Below are positions 1-11,188 of a stretch of DNA of 64,000 nucleotides, piece after piece. This stretch comes from Siphonodentalium dalli (taxonomy: Eukaryota > Mollusca > Scaphopoda > Gadilida > Siphonodentaliidae): contig CP136064.1 in assembly GCA_032622095.1 (NCBI GenBank), forward strand, positions 246,483,827 to 246,547,826, written 5' to 3'. The translations under genes and the position numbers were made by a program. Positions within the stretch are counted from its first letter, which is position 1; each line of letters opens with the position of its first letter. Under the pieces are notes generated by a model that searched no databases, had not been told where the DNA came from, and saw nothing but the letters and a program-made list of their open reading frames with translations.

Positions 1-1593
1 ACCCATACCATAGTATGGTAAACATAGTGTCGTTGTCCGGATTGACCACTCGTCGTTAGTCCGTCCGTCCGTCTGTCTGTCTGGCTGTCTGTCTGTCTGT
101 AGACACTTTACGCATGGTGCGATAACTCGAACATTTTATATCTGATCGGAACCAAATTTTGTATATGAATTTCTCAGCATAGAAGACAGAGCGAGTTCGA
201 ATATGGGTTTGATCCGACTATTTTTAACTGAGTTATGGACCTTTTTCAAAAAAATATTCACTCTTAAAAAAAAAAATTAGATTTAATTCCTTGCTCAATC
301 TAACAAAAAACAAACAAAATAAAATAATTAAATAAATAACAAACAAAAATAATAATATATTTTTTTTAAATAATTAAAAAAAAACAAAAAAATTTAAAAA
401 CTAACACTATTATAACTCCGCCAAGGGTACCCCGAGTCAGCACACCAAATTTGGTTTAAATCGGTCCAAAATATTGTCATGTACTGGTGAATTTGTTTGG
501 AGCCATATTCACCAATTCCATCCCATGCCTTTGGACTATTTAGCTGTTAATATGGCTATATTATTTTCTGATGTCTCTTATGCCAATGTGCAGATAAAAG
601 CTATGGTATCTAATTTTTTTTTAAGTTTCAACCATACACAGCACATGCTGTTTAATAAAGGGTTTTGTAGGTTAAGTTACCAAAATGGGCTTTAGAACAT
701 GGCTAAAATCATTTAGCTAATCTTGAGATTCAAGTGTCTTTATGCAACTGGGGTTCAGTTATTTGATCAATTTAAATTTAAAGAGAATTCCATAACTTCT
801 GATTTTATATGTATATCCTCTCTGGAATTTTCTAAACTAACTGCCAATTGGGTAAATTAATGAGACATGGGTCAGATTTTCGAACACTGTTGATTGCCTG
901 TTGATAATGAAACAAAGTGATATGTTTTTAATCACTTCATGTCATCTGCCATGTAGAGAATGATTTGTTTGTTATCACAAGAGCCAGCCAGTCTGACAGC
1001 CACTTTCAATGCAAAGGCTATTTAGGCATCTGTTATCAGACCAAACACATCACAACCTAACATGTAACTACCAGGGAAAGCTGCACAACTGAGATATGTA
1101 AGGATATTTTGCAGAGAACACTTGATCACTCTTGCTTGGATATTCTTGATTCTACATGTTAATACATGTGTGCAGATTCTTGTCTTGCTTGGATATTCTT
1201 GATCCTCTTGCTTGGATATTCTTGATTCTACATGTTAATACCTGTGTGCAGATTCTTGTCATGCTTGGATAATCTTGATCCTACCTGTTCATACATATGT
1301 GAAGATTCTTGTCTTTCTTGGATATTCTTGATCCTCTTGCTTGGATAATCTTGATTCTACATGTTTAATAATACCTGTGTGCAGATTCTTTTCTTGCTTG
1401 GATAATCTTGATTCTATCTGTTCATACCTTTGTGCAGTTCTTTTCTGCAGAATGTTCTTCTTTCTACTCATCAATACTTAGGATGTATCTTGACAAGACT
1501 ATGGCTTATGGATTTTCGCGTTCAAACTGAAAATAGCTGATCACTATCGCCAAGGTATGGGTTAAACATCTGCCGATCGTGATCGGCCTCTCG
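1..1593 (-). mobile_element. Tandem-module element, family G, copy 1 (cut by window start)
   Basis: Read on the minus strand, the copy starts at 1593 with a GC-rich end containing CCGATCACGATCGGCAGATG and GTTTAACCCATACCTTGG. It finishes at the window edge with a module containing GATCAAACCCATATTCGAAC, a GACA/GACG microsatellite (57-103) and a partial terminal hairpin of ACCATAC type. Copies at 40929-42924 and 45459-47515 share both ends. No coding capacity is seen, so it looks non-autonomous. A Helitron-like or pearl-like origin is an inference from the modular structure. Confidence 0.65.
1110..1460. repeat. Degenerate minisatellite
   Basis: Five to seven imperfect units built from CTTGCTTGGATATTCTTGAT, a TACATGTTAATAC-like segment and GTGTGCAGATTCTTG. 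Some half-units are doubled, so spacing varies between roughly 25 and 80 bp. It lies inside the region assigned to the first family G copy. The short open frame on the minus strand here is periodic and not a gene. Confidence 0.7.
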
Positions 1594-2397
1594 TTTTATA
1601 AGATAATTCATGCATGATGAGATAACTCAAACATTATGGCCTTTTGCAACAACATAAATATAACTGCTTATACTATGATAGTGATGACAGGCTTTATAAA
1701 TGTTATATTAACCCTTCTCTTTTGACCCATAAATTCATATAATTTCTGTTATTATGTACATTTGTGTGTACTGCTTTAGTACATAACAATATACTCTTTA
1801 ATTCCACATCAAAACTCTAGATTATTGATTTCGATCATGGCAATTTTCTATTGCCAAGGATTGGGTTAAACATCTGCCAATAACGTTCGGCCGTTGTGTC
1901 TGATGTGGATACCTGATGTCCAGTTTTCTGATCTCCTTTACCAACCGAAGCTGATAACCTACATTAAGTACCTCCAACACTGATATAGTCATGATAATAG
2001 TGGTTTTGAAATTTTTGGTGGCTATTCGTTTATTATGATCGTGAAAATGTCTACTTTCCTATTTTCAACTTTTCATATCTGTGCACTGGTTGTTCAAGTC
2101 ACTTCAAAGCATAACTGTGTGCCTTTTGCAAGAAGCCATAGTAAATGGGAACTATGAACCCCCCATGAACTTTAAAGGTTATGTGTACTGATGAGACAGA
2201 ACAGGAAAGTGACAATGAGTGTTAAATATAATTGGCAACAAAATGAAAATAAATAACAATGAAAATAGTTCTGGGCACGACGTTTAAGCTTGGGATGGGA
2301 AACATGCATCAATTATGTTTTCGATTTCGATTTTTATATGGAACTCAATTACCACTCTCATAAAATATTTTTTAAAAACATACCTTCTTTATTTCAG
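1594..2397. other. Intergenic or intronic stretch
   Basis: About 0.8 kb with no recognised gene. At 1841-1900 there is a diverged family G end (TTGGGTTAAACATCTGCCAA). The interval 2290-2397 is presumed intron just upstream of the headpiece exon, because it ends in a pyrimidine-rich tract and TTTCAG. Confidence 0.5.
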
Positions 2398-2484
2398 ACT
2401 ATACTTGGCATGGACAGGACAGCTTTTGCATCTCTACCTATATGGAAACAGGGAAAATTGAAGCAGCAAGTCGGACTGTTTTAA
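2398..2484 (+). CDS. Villin-headpiece protein, last coding exon
   Basis: A TTTCAG acceptor at 2392-2397 opens an exon of 28 codons plus TAA. The peptide runs ..LGMDRTAFASLPIWKQ.. and ends ..LKQQVGLF. It lines up with the C-terminal half of the villin headpiece (chicken villin reads FGMTRSAFANLPLWKQ and ends in GLF). The family's Trp-Lys-Gln cap and terminal Leu-Phe are present, and the protein stops at the Phe as headpiece proteins do. This domain is an F-actin-binding tip in villin, advillin, dematin, abLIM and supervillin, and the exon alone does not say which. Odd feature: the basic KKEK-type actin-contact stretch is replaced by KQQV, which could weaken actin binding. Upstream exons were not found in the window, so the gene probably begins to the left. 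A poly(A) signal follows about 216 bp after the stop. Confidence 0.82.
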   Translation, partial: TILGMDRTAFASLPIWKQGKLKQQVGLF

Positions 2485-2699
2485 TGCCGATGTTATTTAT
2501 GTGACTGAGCGTATCTGTGATAATATGTACATTTCGTGCATGTGTGGCATATATATATAGAGCTGACTGATAACTTCCTGGGATGGTGCCTTTTACTGTG
2601 TGCCTCAGGGATAACTAACCATGATGATCTTAACTCGTTTTATGAAGGCAGTCATCAGATTATACCAGTGAGCGCACACTCAAATTTAATATATAAACT

Positions 2700-2705
2700 A
2701 ATAAA
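2700..2705 (+). promoter_or_regulatory. Poly(A) signal of the headpiece gene
   Basis: AATAAA lies about 216 bp downstream of the headpiece stop codon, in AT-rich sequence typical of a 3' UTR. A transposon (family F) begins about 40 bp later, which would mark the transcript end. Confidence 0.55.
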
Positions 2706-2743
2706 GATATTAAAACCAGACAATCTTATTTCATGACTGCAGT

Positions 2744-3480
2744 GATTAGGCCCATTTAATTTTCGAGTCACTGATTTTTTTTTTTATAGTGCCTTTTAAT
2801 AACAATCTATGTCATAAAATATGATTAAAATACTATAATTCATCACCATTTGAAATGTCTGTGTCTCAGAAAATGCCCATAGAGGAATATAAAACAGCTG
2901 AAATCATAAAAAGATTCCCTTCGTTATGGCTCCCAGAATGCAAACTAAAAATATATTTTCAATGGAAGGGGAATAATAGAGTTATTCCCCTTCATTGATA
3001 ATAATACACATTGCACAACAAAACCAGACGAAAGCCTGCCTGTATAGTCATAGCCAGGGGTGCTGGAAGAGTTTTAGTCCCAACAAAGCATTTTGAAAGC
3101 TCAATTTTCTGGAAAATTGGAGATATTTTCGGGCAATGTCTGTGTCTCAGAAAATGCCCATAGAGGAATATTAAACAGCTGAAATCATAAAAAGATTCCC
3201 TTCGTTATGGCTCCCAGAATGCAAACTAAAAATATATTTTCAATGGAAGGGGAATAATAGAGTTATTCCCCTTCATTGATAATAATACACATTGCACAAC
3301 AAAACCAGACGAAAGCCTGCCTGTATAGTCATAGCCAGGGGTGCTGGAAGAGTTTTAGTCCCAACAAAGCATTTTGAAAGCTCAATTTTCTGGAAAATTG
3401 GAGATATTTTCGGGCAAATTGAATGGTATTTCAGGGGAAAATTGTGGCAAATTACAGTATTTTTCACATTTCTGCCCGAA
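2744..3480. mobile_element. Truncated TTAA-type MITE, family F, with internal duplication
   Basis: The left end (GGCCCATTTAATTTTCGAGT) matches full copies at 6724, 23449 and 29958. The right terminus is missing; instead, sequence containing CAACAAAACCAGACGAAAGC follows. Confidence 0.65.
2854..3415. repeat. Near-identical 281-bp tandem duplication
   Basis: Two back-to-back units (2854-3134 and 3135-3415) each begin AATGTCTGTGTCTCAGAAAA and differ at only a few positions. The unit spans the right part of a family F element and adjoining sequence. Its freshness contrasts with the older element around it. Confidence 0.85.
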
Positions 3481-4520
3481 TTATACATATTGTAGGTTAA
3501 TTTGAATCTATTTCACTTTGGAAACTATAGAAATGAAGAAAATGAAAATGAGGTGTAAAATGAGATTGGCTGGTTCTAATTATTATGCTGCCTGGTTACT
3601 GTGTCTGTTAACTGCCTGATGATAATTAACATTGCAGCCTGAATCTGGCTCACCATCTCATATAAATCTCTTGTCATTTGGCATAATTGTTATGTTGCTT
3701 GTTTGAGTTGTGAACATCAATCCATAATCATTCTGTTCCTTTGTTTTATGAATTGAGTGTGTGAGATGTGAATCAGTACTTAAAAATTCCCTCTACCTCT
3801 TAAAATACAAGACGAGATGTTTATGTTTAGAATTAAATACTTCGTAGTCTTATAAACAGGCATCAAAATTGTGTATATTTTACACCATTTATAGCCAGTA
3901 TTATCGATGGATGTTTGTACTTATCCCATGATCATCTTGATAATTTCTACAGAGATTGACCCGATATTTTACTGAACTTTCTTTATGGTTGTGAGTTTAT
4001 AAAACAATTCCTGTTTCTTTTTCTGGCCTTCGGATACAAAACTTAGAATTTGTTGGGTGTCAATTCAACAATGTAAATATTTATGTTCCTGATATACCTG
4101 CCATAATATTTTTAAATTTGTGGAAAATCTTTTCAGAGAAAAATTCTTTTTTCTTAAGCTATCCATCTAAGATCACTGATCATCAATGAACAGATGGACC
4201 ACCAAGACAAAATAAAGCTTGAAAATATTCAAAAATTTGGAATACAACCTGAATTACAGGACACGAAATTTGAGGCAATCCAGTTTTTCATTTACTTAAC
4301 AATAATGATATACCATTTGTATTTATGTTATGAAGGACTTTTGGGCTCAATATTCCTAATTTATTACCCTAATTGTGCATTTTGACAAAAAATTCAAAGA
4401 ATTTATAAGATTTGCATCTACGAATTCTTGTCTGTTCACCATATTTTTTCTAATTGCTTCAAATATCGTGCCCTGATGAATTTCTAGTCAGGGTAAAACT
4501 GATGAAGACACAGAGTTTTA
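3481..4520. other. No recognised feature
   Basis: About 1 kb of AT-rich sequence without a supported gene or a repeat match elsewhere in the window. The open frame from 4194 (63 codons) has no motif I recognise and low-complexity hydrophobic content. Confidence 0.4.
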
Positions 4521-4718
4521 ATAAATAAAAATTCCGTGTTCTCATGCACCTCCCTCGATGCTGTAATGATTTTTTTTTTAAACCATGTCAAACTATTTTT
4601 TTTTAATTCTTGAGTATATTTTTCAGATTTTGAGAAAAATATATGAAAATAAATAGCCGCCCTCCCTCTTCTCAGAATTGAGATCTAATTGCCTGAGAAC
4701 ACAGATATTTTATTTTAC
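4521..4718. mobile_element. Small MITE, family I
   Basis: Terminal inverted repeats of the form AAATAAAA..GTGTTCTCA face TGAGAACAC..ATTTTATTT. A second copy at 31846-32158 shares the ends and internal sequence but has gained a 20-bp minisatellite where this copy has one unit (GCACCTCCCTCG). Confidence 0.6.
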
Positions 4719-4861
4719 TGAGACTTAGTTTAATATGTAGAACCTGGTTGAGTATATATGTTGTTTGTATATCTGTTATTTTCTCTATTATGTATATTTG
4801 TCACCTCATGCATTCCTTCAAAGTCTACTTGTTACCTTTCAAAGTCTATTGTTTTTGTATC

Positions 4862-5013
4862 TTAACCCTTTCAGTGCCAAGTTCGATTTTTGTATCAACC
4901 CATATTAGAGCTCTTTCCATCAATGTATCACATTATTATAATCAATAAATTTGAAAAATGATCAAGGAAATATGGGTTGATTAAAAAATCGGACTTGGCA
5001 CTGAAAGGGTTAA
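4862..5013. mobile_element. TTAA-flanked foldback, family L (one arm shortened)
   Basis: Both ends read TTAACCCTTTCAGTGCCAAG, inverted, and are flanked by TTAA. The left arm has lost most of the sequence that the copy at 7876-8090 retains. TTAA duplication with CCCT ends is the known signature of piggyBac-superfamily elements; this copy is non-coding. Confidence 0.75.
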
Positions 5014-5060
5014 TTAATTATGTTTAGTTATATAACATCTCCTCATGATGATCTGTCTCC

Positions 5061-5292
5061 TTAACCCTTTCATGACGGGAGCTGCGCTGGTGCAGCATTA
5101 AAGATCCTGTGCCAGTGCATTCTCTTATATAAGAGAATGCACAGGCTTACACGGTCAAGGTAAACATGGTTAGGCCAATGCATTCTCTTATATATGTGAG
5201 GCTCCCTATATGGGAGACTCGCATATATAAGAGAATGCATTGGCACAGGGTTTACGTAACATTTCAAGAAGCTCCAGTCATGGAAGGGTCAA
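5061..5292 (-). mobile_element. TTAA foldback, hairpin family B
   Basis: The ends TTAACCCTTTCATGACGG and an inverted TCCAGTCATGGAAGGGT-type end enclose two copies of a hairpin cassette with arms CAATGCATTCTCTTATAT and its complement. Related full copies are at 6259, 20065, 26661 and 60765. The right TTAA reads TCAA here. Confidence 0.75.
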
Positions 5293-6258
5293 TGACAATA
5301 AAAGGTTGATCTCTATAAAGCAGTTGTCTGCAATAGGTCTGATTTTGTTATGAATAAAGTGAAACCATGGCTCAGACACTTGCTCATGTCTGCTCTGGTG
5401 CAACCTAAACTTGTTTTAAAAGTTTCATGTATATCTATAAATGAGTGATTGGGGATATGCTGCAACTGCTAATATATATTCACAAATTTGTATTTAGATT
5501 TGTGCATTTCTACTTACAATTTCAAATGTACTATAATGCAGGGGGGGGGGGGGGGGTACATATGAGTCATGGCAGGACTGTCTTGAACCATGAATATTTC
5601 ATCCAGCTGTGATGCTGCAGTCATGGGTGACCAAGATGGCACATGTTTATAGTCTCAAAAATTAGGACATGTTCCAGCATGGAGTAAAGGCTAGGACCAC
5701 AGTAGTCGCTGCCTAAAATGGATGTTTTCTAAAAGTGGGAGGAGTATATTAAATAAATCCCAGAGCGTGAAGTTAGGCCTCCTCTTACGTCATGATATGA
5801 CCACAGCTGTTGAAAGCGAAATGTCCAACATACATACATGTAGATGACAAATTAGTTTCTAATGTCTATCATGGGCGATGTCTGGTATAGAACAGAAAAT
5901 ATCATCTAAATCCAGGGTAGGAAATGGCGACTGCTTCTTTGCATAATGTTATCTGCCAACACATTTAATATTAATATGAGGATCTCAAGAGTCATTGAGA
6001 AACACCAGATATTCAAATGAAAATCTGATTTTTTAAATAATATATCATCACATGCCAACCATTATTAATTAGAACTGTGCTTATTAAGAATAATTTTTTT
6101 ACTTTTACAATTCTTGTCACAAATTATCAAAACAGAGCCAACTCCAAAAACTTAAATTTGATACTTTATCCAAAGTTGACCCACCACAAATTCAGCAAGT
6201 CATATTGTGACATCACACATTTATGGCACGATGTGTTGTTGAATTGTGATTGTCGTGG
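5293..6258. other. Stretch without a supported gene; contains a G16 run
   Basis: No coding exon could be supported. A homopolymer of 16 G lies at 5541-5556; such a run can form a G-quadruplex and is also error-prone in assemblies. Confidence 0.5.
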
Positions 6259-6524
6259 TTACGAACCCTGCCATGACTGGAGCTTCCTCAAATTTATCAA
6301 AACCCCTGTGCCAATGTATTCTCTTATACATGTGAGTCTCACACAGGGCGCCTCACATATATAAGAGAATACATTGGCCTAACAATATTTACCTTGACCT
6401 TGTAAGCCAGTTCATTCTCTTATATATGCGAAGCTCCCTATGGGAGGCTTGCATATATAATAGAATGCACTAGCAAAGGGTCTTTAATGCTGCACCAGTG
6501 CAGCTCCCGTCCTGAAAAGTTTAA
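6259..6524 (+). mobile_element. TTAA foldback, hairpin family B
   Basis: Both hairpin cassettes are present, with an internal linker (TAACAATATTTACCTTGACC) and the right end CAGCTCCCGTCCTGAAAAG followed by TTAA. The left TTAA has decayed. The 95-codon open frame overlapping it is a product of the element. Confidence 0.75.
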
Positions 6525-6723
6525 CATTAAAAAGATCATGAAATCATCAAATAAGTCCCAGTTTTTTGTTCATCATTTTCAGCATTCTACATTTCTTTCA
6601 TGCTACATTTCTTTCATTTGAAACAATCTTCCAGAAACAGGGTTCCTTTCATTGTAAATACCAAACTAATATTGGAAAACTGCCATCATTAAATCATACT
6701 AGTTCAGGTTACGTATATCATGG

Positions 6724-7134
6724 TTAAAGGCCCACTTAATTTTCGAATCCCTAGCTCACATTATATACAATTCCATATTATATGCCATTTGATCCGGTTG
6801 AGTAAACTGAACGTGTTGTTTTTTGGCAAGATACCGACATGTGGTCTGTGCTTAATTTTGGTCCTGTCTCTACTGCCAGTTTATTATTCTCAATGGAAGG
6901 AGAATAAATCTATCTCTTAATTGTGAATTATGATGCATATTCTGGGGTAACTAATGAGGGAAGTTTTGGGGTGAATCTGAGAATCTCTATCACTCCGTGG
7001 ACACTCCTAGGCCACAGCTGTTCCCTATTCCGGTAGAATATATATATTTTTGATTCTTCTTCCAAATGGTATATAATATGGAATATGTTGTAGATAATGT
7101 GATCTGGGCATTCAAAAATTAAGTGGGCTTTTAA
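6724..7134. mobile_element. TTAA-flanked MITE, family F, both ends present
   Basis: The element is bounded by TTAA on both sides with inverted ends TTAAAGGCCCACTTAATTTT and its complement. It is about 410 bp and non-coding. It contains an inner inverted segment around TTCTCAATGGAAGG. Confidence 0.75.
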
Positions 7135-7319
7135 TTTATGTGTTCGTGTGGATGCAGATCATGCCATCATGTTATGATGTAGATTATTATTCGATCTTCT
7201 GTGTGTATGGTGTTTATATTTGATGAAATTTTTGTATGGAATTTTATATCAAACATTATCAGGTCTCAGTGAACCTTCAGTTTGACTATTATTGCCCATT
7301 CTAGCTTTTGCGATGGGTA

Positions 7320-7572
7320 CAAGCCTTGAAATAGCGTGCCTGTCATTTGCAGAATGAGGTCCCCAGAGTGAATTTAGTGATGCTACCCCCGCATAGCGGG
7401 CTAGCATCACCAAATTCACCCTCTGGGAACCTCATTCTGCTGAGGTGTAAGCAGAATGAGGTCCCCAGAGGGTGAATTTGGTGATGCTAGCCCGCTATGC
7501 GGGGTAGCATCACTTAATTCACCCTCTGGGGACCTCATTCTGCAAATGACAGACACACTATTTCAAGGCTTG
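7320..7572. mobile_element. hAT-like foldback MITE, family D (short form)
   Basis: The inverted ends CAAGCCTTGAAATAG enclose two palindromic halves, each carrying AGAGGGTGAATTTGGTGATG and its complement, joined by a short CTTACACCTCAG-type linker. Copies at 9907, 49267 and 52964 have 8-bp target duplications, which supports the hAT superfamily. No clear duplication is seen at this copy. Confidence 0.75.
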
Positions 7573-7875
7573 CTGTTGTGATATTGAAACAAATTTTCCG
7601 GTTGTCAATCAACTCTTCTTTGGGTTTGGCACGTTTGAAACACATTTATGTAGATAGTTACGGCCAATAATAGCCAGTTTGTTTTGGCTACAATAGCCAA
7701 ATTGAAGGTTGACCAAGACCTGATTAGGCTGTATTTCAATCAGCGCACACGCATAATGCTTCTAGGAATTAACATGCAAATATATGCTATCGATGGAGCT
7801 TTCCACATCTGTCAATCACATAATTATTAGCTGATGTATTTTACCAATCAGCGACTGAGCTGGTCACTTGCTGAT
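7573..7875. other. No recognised feature
   Basis: About 300 bp between two MITEs, containing a small inverted motif (AATAGCCA repeated around GTTTTGGCTAC). No exon signal. Confidence 0.4.
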
Positions 7876-8090
7876 TTAACCCTTTCAGTGCCAAGTCCGA
7901 TATTTGTATCAACCCATATTTCCTTGATCATTTTTCAAATTTATTGATTATAATAATGTGATACATTGATGGAAAGAGCTCTTAGAGCTCTTTCCATCAA
8001 TGTATCACATTATTATAATCAATAAATTTAAAAAATGATCAAGGAAATATGGGTTGATACAAAAATCGGACTTGGCACTGAAAGGGTTAA
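7876..8090. mobile_element. Nearly perfect TTAA foldback, family L
   Basis: A 215-bp almost perfect palindrome with ends TTAACCCTTTCAGTGCCAAG and a centre near AGAGCTCTTAGAGCTCT. TTAA flanks both sides. Transcribed, it would fold into one long hairpin with arms of about 105 bp. Confidence 0.8.
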
Positions 8091-8349
8091 CATTTCTATT
8101 TGTCTCCCTGATTTTGAAATCTGTGCATACTTTCAGTGTAAAATTCCAGTGTTCAAACAACTTTTTAGTTGTCAAATCAAAAAATGTACTGAAATTTCTA
8201 TTTTATGCCATGATGTTGGAAATTCATCACTGATTATAACGCTGTTTTTCATTTTGCGTGACTCAATTAAAGGCGAAAATAATGTATGTTATCCAGTGTG
8301 TTATAGCATAAGGACAAGTGCTGTAAAACTAATTAAAACTATTTCTGCA

Positions 8350-8535
8350 GACGCATTGTCTTGGAGGCAACCAAGAGCTCCTCCCACTAGTGAATACAGT
8401 CACTCTTCCAGAATACACAGGTGCGCAAACTAGTTTCCAGGCAGCATCTCCACATGTGTTTGGAAAAGATGCCTTCTTGATTTCAATTGACCAACCAATG
8501 AAGTTGAAGTTTCTCTACAACTGGATGCCTGATTG
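8350..8535 (+). CDS. Probable terminal exon of an unidentified gene
   Basis: A good acceptor (ATTTCTGCAG, 8340-8349) opens 61 sense codons closed by TGA at 8533-8535. The peptide has mixed, non-repetitive composition: it begins THCLGGNQELLPLVNTV, continues TLPEYTGAQTSFQAASPHVF and ends DQPMKLKFLYNWMPD. It overlaps no repeat family found here, and the codons look protein-like. I do not recognise the family. The reading frame is inferred from the longest open phase after the acceptor. No upstream exon was identified between the headpiece gene and here. It could be a short chance frame, but the acceptor and composition favour a real 3' exon. Confidence 0.5.
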
Positions 8536-9575
8536 ACATGTGTCATTCCCAAGATATTAATTATTGCGTGTAAAGAACTTCACTAATTTTATGGAAATAT
8601 ATTTGGGAAACTAGACCAATACTGGTATTAAATTATATGAAGTTACTCCTGTTTAGGTTAAGTTTATTAGTTATAACAGAAAAGTTTCAGGACAAATTTA
8701 CTATAATTCAATATTCACGTTGTAGAAATTGTCTTCAAACTTTTCAGTTATAACTGCATAAACTTAATTGAAACAATTTAAACAAAATACAAAATGTATT
8801 TCCTATCTCTGTGATGTTGAAACTTTTGTTGTCAACTAATTGAAGCTGAAGTTAAAATAAGGTGAAAATTGTCCTTGAGATATTAGCACATTGTTAATGA
8901 CTTTAATTACAAATCTTTCCCTTAGTGCACTGAAATTAACTTGCAGATTTGATTGTAGAATATTGATTTATCTTAAATCCATAAATATTACCATTATATT
9001 TGGTAGTCCCACACAAGTTTTCTTGCCGATATACTCTTCTGTTTATTCCATTCTGTTTTCTTGAGTTAACTTCAATGGTACAATTAACCTACATGTAATT
9101 GATGTACCATTGAGCTTAAATGATTTATCTGATCATAACTACATCCATTATGTTGATAACTCATTTTTTATGAATGGTGCTATTTGCTTCTCATCGTAAT
9201 AATTTATGGAATACGATAATTTTATATTTTAATAATTAAGCTTTACAATATATTCCACTTAATTGATCTGGTTGAAACACAATCGAATTGTTCTTACTAA
9301 AGATAAGTCTCTCTACCTGCCAAATTTGCAAAAACAATTGGCTATTCAGTTCTGATTCATTTATAGATTGTAGTGTACACAATAATAGGTCTAAACTAAC
9401 TGCAGTTGTTAGAATATGCAAATAATGTTAAAGTGACTTTGTTTATATCTATTACACAATTTCAATGAATAGGTTTAGTATTTTTTCTGAGCAAAAATTA
9501 CGGATTTTTATATTTATAAGACAAGTTTATATGTCATCTTTATGTTGTGGCATATCTCGTAGCGAAAAGAAGCCA
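8536..9575. other. AT-rich stretch, possibly 3' UTR then intergenic
   Basis: No gene or repeat recognised. ATTAAA near 8629 could serve as a poly(A) signal for the exon ending at 8535. Inverted motifs around 9070-9110 (TTCAATGGTACAATTAA and ATGTACCATTGAGC) form a small hairpin. Confidence 0.4.
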
Positions 9576-9795
9576 TCAACCCTTCCATGAATGGAGCTTC
9601 CTGAAATTTTGCAAACACCCTGTGCCAATGTATTCTATAATATATGTGAGTCTCCCATAGGGAGCCTCGCATATATATGAGAATACTTTGGCCTAACAAT
9701 ATTTACCTTGACCGTGTAAGCCAGTGCATTCTGTTATATATGTCAGGCTCCCTAGGGGAGAATGCACTGGCACAGCATCTTCAATGCTGCATCAA
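9576..9795 (+). mobile_element. Decayed foldback, hairpin family B
   Basis: Left end CAACCCTTCCATGAATGGAG, first hairpin cassette, family linker and the start of the second cassette are visible. The right terminus is degraded. Confidence 0.65.
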
Positions 9796-9906
9796 TATAT
9801 GTGGGTACACCATGTTATGAACAATAATGTGATTATTAGCAAGGTAAAGAGACATTATCTTTAAGAAAAACAATTCATTCAATGACTGAGTTGTGATATT
9901 CACTTA

Positions 9907-10057
9907 CAAGCCTTGAAATAGGGTGTCTGTCATGTACAGAATGAGGTTCCCAGAGGGTGAATTTAGTGATGGTACCCCGCATAGCGGGCTAGCATCACCA
10001 AATTCACCTTCTGGGAATCTCATTCTGCAAATGACAGACACCCTATTTCAAGGCTTG
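9907..10057. mobile_element. hAT-like MITE, family D, single-hairpin form with 8-bp target duplication
   Basis: CAAGCCTTGAAATAG ends face each other across one palindrome. The flanks carry a perfect 8-bp direct repeat, TTCACTTA, at 9899-9906 and 10058-10065. An 8-bp duplication is the hAT signature. This copy has half the usual structure, so one palindrome is enough for mobility. Confidence 0.85.
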
Positions 10058-10065
10058 TTCACTTA

Positions 10066-10369
10066 ACGTCCATGAGTACTTAAGCACTTTTTAGACAGGC
10101 TCGATCTCCATCAAATTGTTAATAACATTTGAAAGGAAGATGATAACTGCCATATCTTAAGACATTTTCCATTATTTAAACTTTTCTATACCAAATACTC
10201 ATTGATGAGTAGTTGCCTTAGCAAATGTTCAGATAATAAATTCAACATTTTTTATATGATTTTACGATTACTTGTACAGTTCGGTTAAGAGCTGTGAGTG
10301 ATAAATTTAGCATTCAACACTAGAAAATAGTGTCCAACTAAAGGATATAGTCCATTGTTTTGGTATGAT
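10066..10369. other. No recognised feature
   Basis: About 300 bp of AT-rich sequence between two MITEs. A piece resembling CATTGATGAGTAGTTGCC at 10200-10220 recurs near 59180 and 63200, so part of it is probably an old dispersed repeat. Confidence 0.4.
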
Positions 10370-10371
10370 TA

Positions 10372-10582
10372 CAGTAATGCCCTAAATAATAGACTCCTTA
10401 ACCACAGCAGAATTATGGGTAACTTTTCAGGATTTAGTCGGAAATATGGCTTGTTGCCATTCATCGGAAAGCTCTCAGTGAGCTTTCCGATGAATGGCAA
10501 CAAGCCATATTTCCGACTAAATCCTGAAAAGTTACCCATAATTCTGCTGTGGTTAAGGAGTCGATTATTTAGGGCATTACTG
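10372..10582. mobile_element. Tc1/mariner-like foldback MITE, family E, full copy
   Basis: Nearly perfect 211-bp palindrome with ends CAGTAATGCCCTAAATAATC, flanked by TA on both sides. CAGT..ACTG ends and TA targets are typical of Tc1/mariner elements. The long open frames here on both strands mirror one another because the sequence is palindromic. Confidence 0.85.
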
Positions 10583-10840
10583 TATATAAGCCTAGACATG
10601 AAATGGTGTGCTATTAGAAATGAGAAATTGAATTATCATTATAACAGAGTTAAAATTTGAATAAGTTTGTAAGTTTAATTAGTTTTGTATCATGAGAACA
10701 AACCACAATTTGTATCCATTGTATCTTTATAGCAGAAATAATTGACTGCCGTCTGCTTATAGATATTTTTTTTTTACAATTATATTAATTAACCTTTTCA
10801 AAAAGATCTTATGTAGTCTCTCGACTGTTCGTAATTTTAA

Positions 10841-11168
10841 CTGAAGCGCTGTACTTAGTCATATAGCAATCACTGACTAAACTGAAGCATTGTACTTAGT
10901 CATATAGCAATCACTGACTAAACTGAAACATAGTACTTAGTCATATAGCAATCACTGACTAAACTGAAGCATAGTACTTAGTCATATAGCAATCACTGAC
11001 TAAACTGAAGCATAGTACTTAGTCATATAGCAATCACTGACTAAACTGAAGCATAGTACTTAGTCATATAGCAATCACTGACTAAACTGAAGCATAGTAC
11101 TTAGTCATATAGCAATCACTGACTAAACTGAAGCATAGTACTTAGTCATATAGCAATCACTGTCTAAA
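10841..11168. repeat. 41-bp tandem repeat, about 8 copies
   Basis: Units start CTGAAGCATAGTACTTAGTC and continue ATATAGCAATCACTGACTAAA. Successive starts at 10841, 10882, 10923 and 10964 show the 41-bp period. The array ends just before the next family E element. Confidence 0.9.
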
Positions 11169-11188
11169 AGTGATCCAAAATTGAGATA

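Noticed and set aside
8035-8433. 132-codon open frame
   Set aside because: It begins inside the family L foldback and is in a different phase from the supported exon at 8350, with no recognisable motif.
10355-10660. 101-codon plus-strand and 76-codon minus-strand frames with nearly the same peptide
   Set aside because: The DNA is a palindromic MITE, so both strands encode the same sequence. The same peptide recurs at every family E copy.
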